Shown here: positions 16,996 through 18,991 of the stretch, piece by piece | Layout: the number at the start of each line of letters is the position of its first letter | Position numbering within the stretch: the first letter of the stretch is position 1 | Assembly: GCA_021739805.1 (NCBI GenBank) | Contig: JAIPBB010000067.1 | Span: 1 to 18,991 of the forward strand | Direction of reading: 5' to 3' | DNA: 18,991 bases | Source: Saprospiraceae bacterium | GTDB taxonomy: Bacteria > Bacteroidota > Bacteroidia > Bacteroidales > JAIPBB01 | Notes under the pieces: generated by a model | What the model saw: only the letters and a program-made list of their open reading frames with translations | Databases searched by the model: none | What the model was told of the DNA's origin: nothing | Program-made: the position numbers and the translations under genes

Positions 16996-17003
16996 CAAAT
17001 ATA
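16996..17003 (-). promoter_or_regulatory. Candidate -7 promoter element of the glycosyltransferase gene
   Basis: On the minus strand this reads TATATTTG (then CG), a full TAnnTTTG match 19 nt upstream of the ATG at 16976. It implies a leader of roughly 13 nt. No -33 element was recognised. Confidence 0.5.
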
Positions 17004-17031
17004 AAACTTAATTTAAATAAAGGTGGGAAAT

Positions 17032-17114
17032 TAATGATGTAATGCGATAATGATGTAATGATATAATGATGCAATAATGTAATGGAAGAGTTGTTCGATT
17101 GTTCAATTGTTAAC
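17032..17114. repeat. Two degenerate 8-bp tandem arrays
   Basis: Octamers taatgatg, taatgcga, taatgatg, taatgata, taatgatg, caataatg and taatggaa fill 17032-17087. Octamers ttgttcga, ttgttcaa and ttgttaac fill 17091-17114. The second array is followed by aacaatcaggcgaacaa (17123-17139), a partial inverted partner of ttgttcg and attgtt. The spacer 16977-17380 also holds the glycosyltransferase promoter, the MITE-like element and a heptamer array, with no gene. Confidence 0.65.
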
Positions 17115-17202
17115 TAAATAAACAATCAGGCGAACAAATTAGGCATTAAGACATACAGACGGACTCTCTTCGGTCAAAAGTAAAAAGGCAGCCAATTCAA
17201 AG

Positions 17203-17315
17203 CGTCATTGCGAAGCCTGCCTGCCGGCGGGCAGGGAAGAACGACTGAAGCAATCCATTGTTTTCAAGTTCAGCACTTAATAGTTACAGATTGCTTCGCT
17301 TCGCTCGCAATGACG
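17203..17315. mobile_element. MITE/REP-like inverted repeat, 113 bp
   Basis: Outer arms cgtcattgcga (17203-17213) and tcgcaatgacg (17305-17315) are perfect 11-bp inverted repeats. Inner arms gaagcaatc (17247-17255) and gattgcttc (17289-17297) are perfect 9-bp inverted repeats. A GC-rich nested hairpin (ctgccggcgggcag, 17221-17234) sits in the left arm. The CGTCATTGCGA and GATTGCTTCGC words are of the kind seen as dispersed repeats in many bacterial genomes. There is no ORF, so any movement would need a transposase elsewhere. A simple transcript hairpin is the main alternative. Confidence 0.6.
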
Positions 17316-17350
17316 TAGAAATCCAGACGGACGAAGCAAGCTACTCAAGC

Positions 17351-17385
17351 AACGAGAAACGAGAAACGAGAAACTAGCAACTAGT
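17351..17385. repeat. 7-bp tandem repeat AACGAGA running into the aminotransferase stop codon
   Basis: Heptamers aacgaga, aacgaga, aacgaga, aactagc and aactagt fill 17351-17385. The last unit contains the stop codon of the minus-strand aminotransferase (17381-17383). The unit is the same as in the spacer at 3940-3967, about 13 kb away. The arms actag (17373-17377) and ctagt (17381-17385) form a small hairpin. Confidence 0.65.
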
Positions 17386-18583
17386 AAATCGTCCTCCCAG
17401 GATAAACTTTCAAAGCTTCATCAAGACATTTCATTGCTGCTTTTAGGTCATCCACATTTAGCACATAACTAATTCTAACTTCATTCAAACCAGAACCTTT
17501 TGTTGAATAAAAACCAGTAGCAGGTGCAAGCATAACTGTTTGATTTTCGTATTCAAAATCTTCGAGTAACCATTGGCAAAATTTATCGCTATTGTCGATT
17601 GGAAGCCTTGGCACCACATAAAAAGCACCTTTTGGATTAGCACAAAAAGCACCTTCCATTTTATTGATTTCTTCAACAACAACATTTCTTCTTGCGTGGT
17701 ATTCTTCCAATACTTCTTCAAAATAACTATCAGGAGTATCAATAGCTGCTTCTGCTGCAACCTGACCGAAAGTTGGAGGACTTAACCTGGCTTGAGCAAA
17801 CTTCATTGCTGTTGCCATTACTTCTTTATTCTTTGAAATCATACAACCAATTCTGAATCCACAAGCACTATATCGTTTTGAAACAGAATCAATAAGAATA
17901 ACATGATTCTCCAAACCATCAAGGTGCATCACCGATTTGTGTTTGTGACCATCATAGCAAAATTCTCTATAAACTTCATCAGCAAAAAGATATAGGTCAT
18001 GCTTAAGAACAATTTCTCTTAGTGTTTCAAGCTCTTCTTCAGAATAAAGATAACCGGTTGGATTATTTGGATTACAAACCATTATTGCTTTGGTTCTGGG
18101 TGTTATAGCTTTTTCAAACTCTGAAATTGGAGGAAGAGCAAAACCACTTTCGATTGATGATTTAATTGGAACAACATTAATTCCGGCATTCACAGCAAAA
18201 CCATTGTAATTTGCATAGAATGGCTCAGGTATAATTATTTCATCACCTTCATCCATACATGTTTGCATAGCAAAGAGAATTGCCTCTGATGCACCGGCTG
18301 CAACAATAATTTCATCGGCTGTGATATTTATATTATGCTTAGTGTAATATGCTGCCAGCTTATTCCTATAAGAAGGAATTCCGGCAGAATGACTATAGGC
18401 TACAACTTTATCGCTAAAATTCCGAATAGCATCTAATGCCACTTTAGGAGTTTCAATATCAGGTTGACCAATATTAAGATGATAAACCTTTCTTCCCTTC
18501 TTTTTTGCAACTTCTGCATAAGGTACTAATTTTCTAATAGGTGACTCAGGCATTAAATTGCCTTTTTTGGATATTTTTGGCAT
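17381..18583 (-). CDS. Class I PLP-dependent aminotransferase (aspartate aminotransferase-like)
   Basis: The protein has 400 residues from the ATG at 18583. The longer in-frame start at 18616 is rejected because it lies inside the terminator hairpin of the upstream gene and adds 11 hydrophobic residues that the family lacks. Hallmarks are YHLNIGQPDIETP near residue 35, CNPNNPTGYLYS (about 170-181), FADEVY (D202, which contacts the pyridine nitrogen), DSVSKRYSACGFRIG (PLP lysine K236), and EVRISYV (R370, which binds the substrate carboxylate). It is cytoplasmic and transfers an amino group between amino acids and 2-oxo acids, with aspartate/2-oxoglutarate the likeliest pair. Close homologues also include other class I enzymes, so the substrate is inferred. 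It has no obvious TAnnTTTG promoter in the 20 nt left between the terminator and the start. A near match (AAACTTTG, 18640-18647) lies just upstream of the hairpin. Confidence 0.92.
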   Translation of the reverse strand: MPKISKKGNLMPESPIRKLVPYAEVAKKKGRKVYHLNIGQPDIETPKVALDAIRNFSDKVVAYSHSAGIPSYRNKLAAYYTKHNINITADEIIVAAGASEAILFAMQTCMDEGDEIIIPEPFYANYNGFAVNAGINVVPIKSSIESGFALPPISEFEKAITPRTKAIMVCNPNNPTGYLYSEEELETLREIVLKHDLYLFADEVYREFCYDGHKHKSVMHLDGLENHVILIDSVSKRYSACGFRIGCMISKNKEVMATAMKFAQARLSPPTFGQVAAEAAIDTPDSYFEEVLEEYHARRNVVVEEINKMEGAFCANPKGAFYVVPRLPIDNSDKFCQWLLEDFEYENQTVMLAPATGFYSTKGSGLNEVRISYVLNVDDLKAAMKCLDEALKVYPGRTIY

Positions 18584-18600
18584 AATATAAGATTTTAGGA

Positions 18601-18639
18601 ATAAAAAAACCGACATTCATTTCTGTTTTGAATGTCGGT
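18601..18639 (-). terminator. Intrinsic terminator of the DUF1573 gene
   Basis: Arms accgacattca (18609-18619) and tgaatgtcggt (18629-18639) form a perfect 11-bp stem with a 9-base loop. On the minus strand it is followed by seven T's. It lies 35 bp after the DUF1573 stop and 18 bp before the aminotransferase ATG, so the two genes are likely separate units. Confidence 0.9.
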
Positions 18640-18673
18640 ACAAAGTTTTAAAAAAAAATGCTTTTAACCTAAT

Positions 18674-18991
18674 TTATTTCACAATAGGTGATGAATTATT
18701 ATCAATTTGTTTTGATGGAATTTCTTCTGCCGGTTTTGCAAGGATATTACCTTTTATTGTTAATACAACAGTTGCATTGGTAGCATTAGACCTAACAGTA
18801 ATTTGTTTATGAATCACTCCTAATCTACGAGTATCATACTTAACTTTTATTACATCTGATTGTCCCGGAAGAATAGGTTCATTTGGCCATTTTGGAACTG
18901 TACAACCACATGAAGAACGAACAGTTGTAAGGATTAATGGCTCTTTTCCAGTGTTTTTAAATTTAAATTCGCAATTACCATCGGCATTTTG
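18674..18991 (-). CDS. DUF1573 protein, C-terminal part (5' end outside window)
   Basis: The minus-strand frame is open from the window edge to the TAA at 18674-18676 and encodes 105 residues. It starts QNADGNCEFKFKNTGKEPL, then TTVRSSCGCTVPKWPNEPIL, then PGQSDVIKVKYDTRRLGVIH, and ends near NNSSPIVK. The pattern of NTG.xPL, SSCGCT, a PI.PG turn and a final ITVRSN strand matches the DUF1573 beta-sandwich found in many exported Bacteroidota proteins. Its function is not established. The segment is related to Ig-like/ASH-type folds, and a cell-envelope location is likely, but the signal peptide is outside the window. It is followed by a strong terminator. Confidence 0.85.
   Translation of the reverse strand, partial: QNADGNCEFKFKNTGKEPLILTTVRSSCGCTVPKWPNEPILPGQSDVIKVKYDTRRLGVIHKQITVRSNATNATVVLTIKGNILAKPAEEIPSKQIDNNSSPIVK

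Noticed and set aside
18584..18616. Upstream ATG at 18616 as the aminotransferase start
   Set aside because: The codon falls inside the stem of the upstream gene's terminator. The downstream start gives the usual family N-terminus MPKISKKG.

Overview
The window is AT-rich chromosomal DNA from a member of the Bacteroidota. Four lines of evidence support this. Three large secreted proteins end in the PNP-containing type A sorting domain of the type IX secretion system (T9SS). Candidate promoters have the Bacteroidota -7 consensus TAnnTTTG, and starts lack obvious Shine-Dalgarno sequences. The gene types (DUF1573, TlpA-like thioredoxin with an N-terminal DUF4369-like region, CUB/PKD-tailed proteases) are also typical of the phylum. 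Long word-repeat spacers suggest an environmental, probably uncultured lineage. The genus cannot be told from sequence alone.

Layout. 1-435 (+) is the 3' end of an NADP-type glutamate dehydrogenase, closed by a hairpin terminator shared with the convergent gene 532-2022 (-), a secreted LamG-type protein with a T9SS tail. 2426-3883 (+) is a lipoprotein-like or exported thioredoxin-fold protein (CGHC). 3998-5662 (-) is an alanine/glycine:cation symporter with an unusual signal-peptide-like N-terminus. 5838-6247 (+) is a frameshifted, truncated IS1380-like transposase. 6458-10645 and 10660-14334 (both -) form a two-gene operon. Its upstream gene encodes an M4 (thermolysin-like) metalloprotease and its downstream gene a C25 (gingipain-like) cysteine protease. 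The operon ends at a strong palindromic terminator. 14526-15026 (-) is a GtrA-family membrane protein, 15816-16976 (-) a GT4 glycosyltransferase, 17381-18583 (-) a class I aminotransferase (aspartate aminotransferase-like), and 18674-18991 (-) the 3' end of a DUF1573 protein that finishes in its own terminator.

The most striking features are two. First, the paired proteases belong to unrelated catalytic classes yet carry nearly the same non-catalytic tail of about 580-600 residues (PKD, CUB, PKD, Ig-like, a beta-rich module, PKD, T9SS signal). This points to domain-tail duplication and to joint secretion and surface attachment for extracellular protein degradation. The neighbouring transporter, GDH and aminotransferase would fit amino-acid use, but they are separate transcription units and that link is only an inference.

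Second, the intergenic spacers are built from short degenerate tandem words of fixed length. There are 7-bp words at 2104-2150, 2227-2293, 3891-3967 and 17351-17385, and 8-bp words at 17032-17114. An 11-bp array of about 600 bp lies at 15110-15720, with 25/26-bp and 70-bp higher-order units and an inverted-sense flank. A 113-bp MITE/REP-like inverted repeat lies at 17203-17315. No CRISPR array, tRNA, rRNA or phage module was seen.
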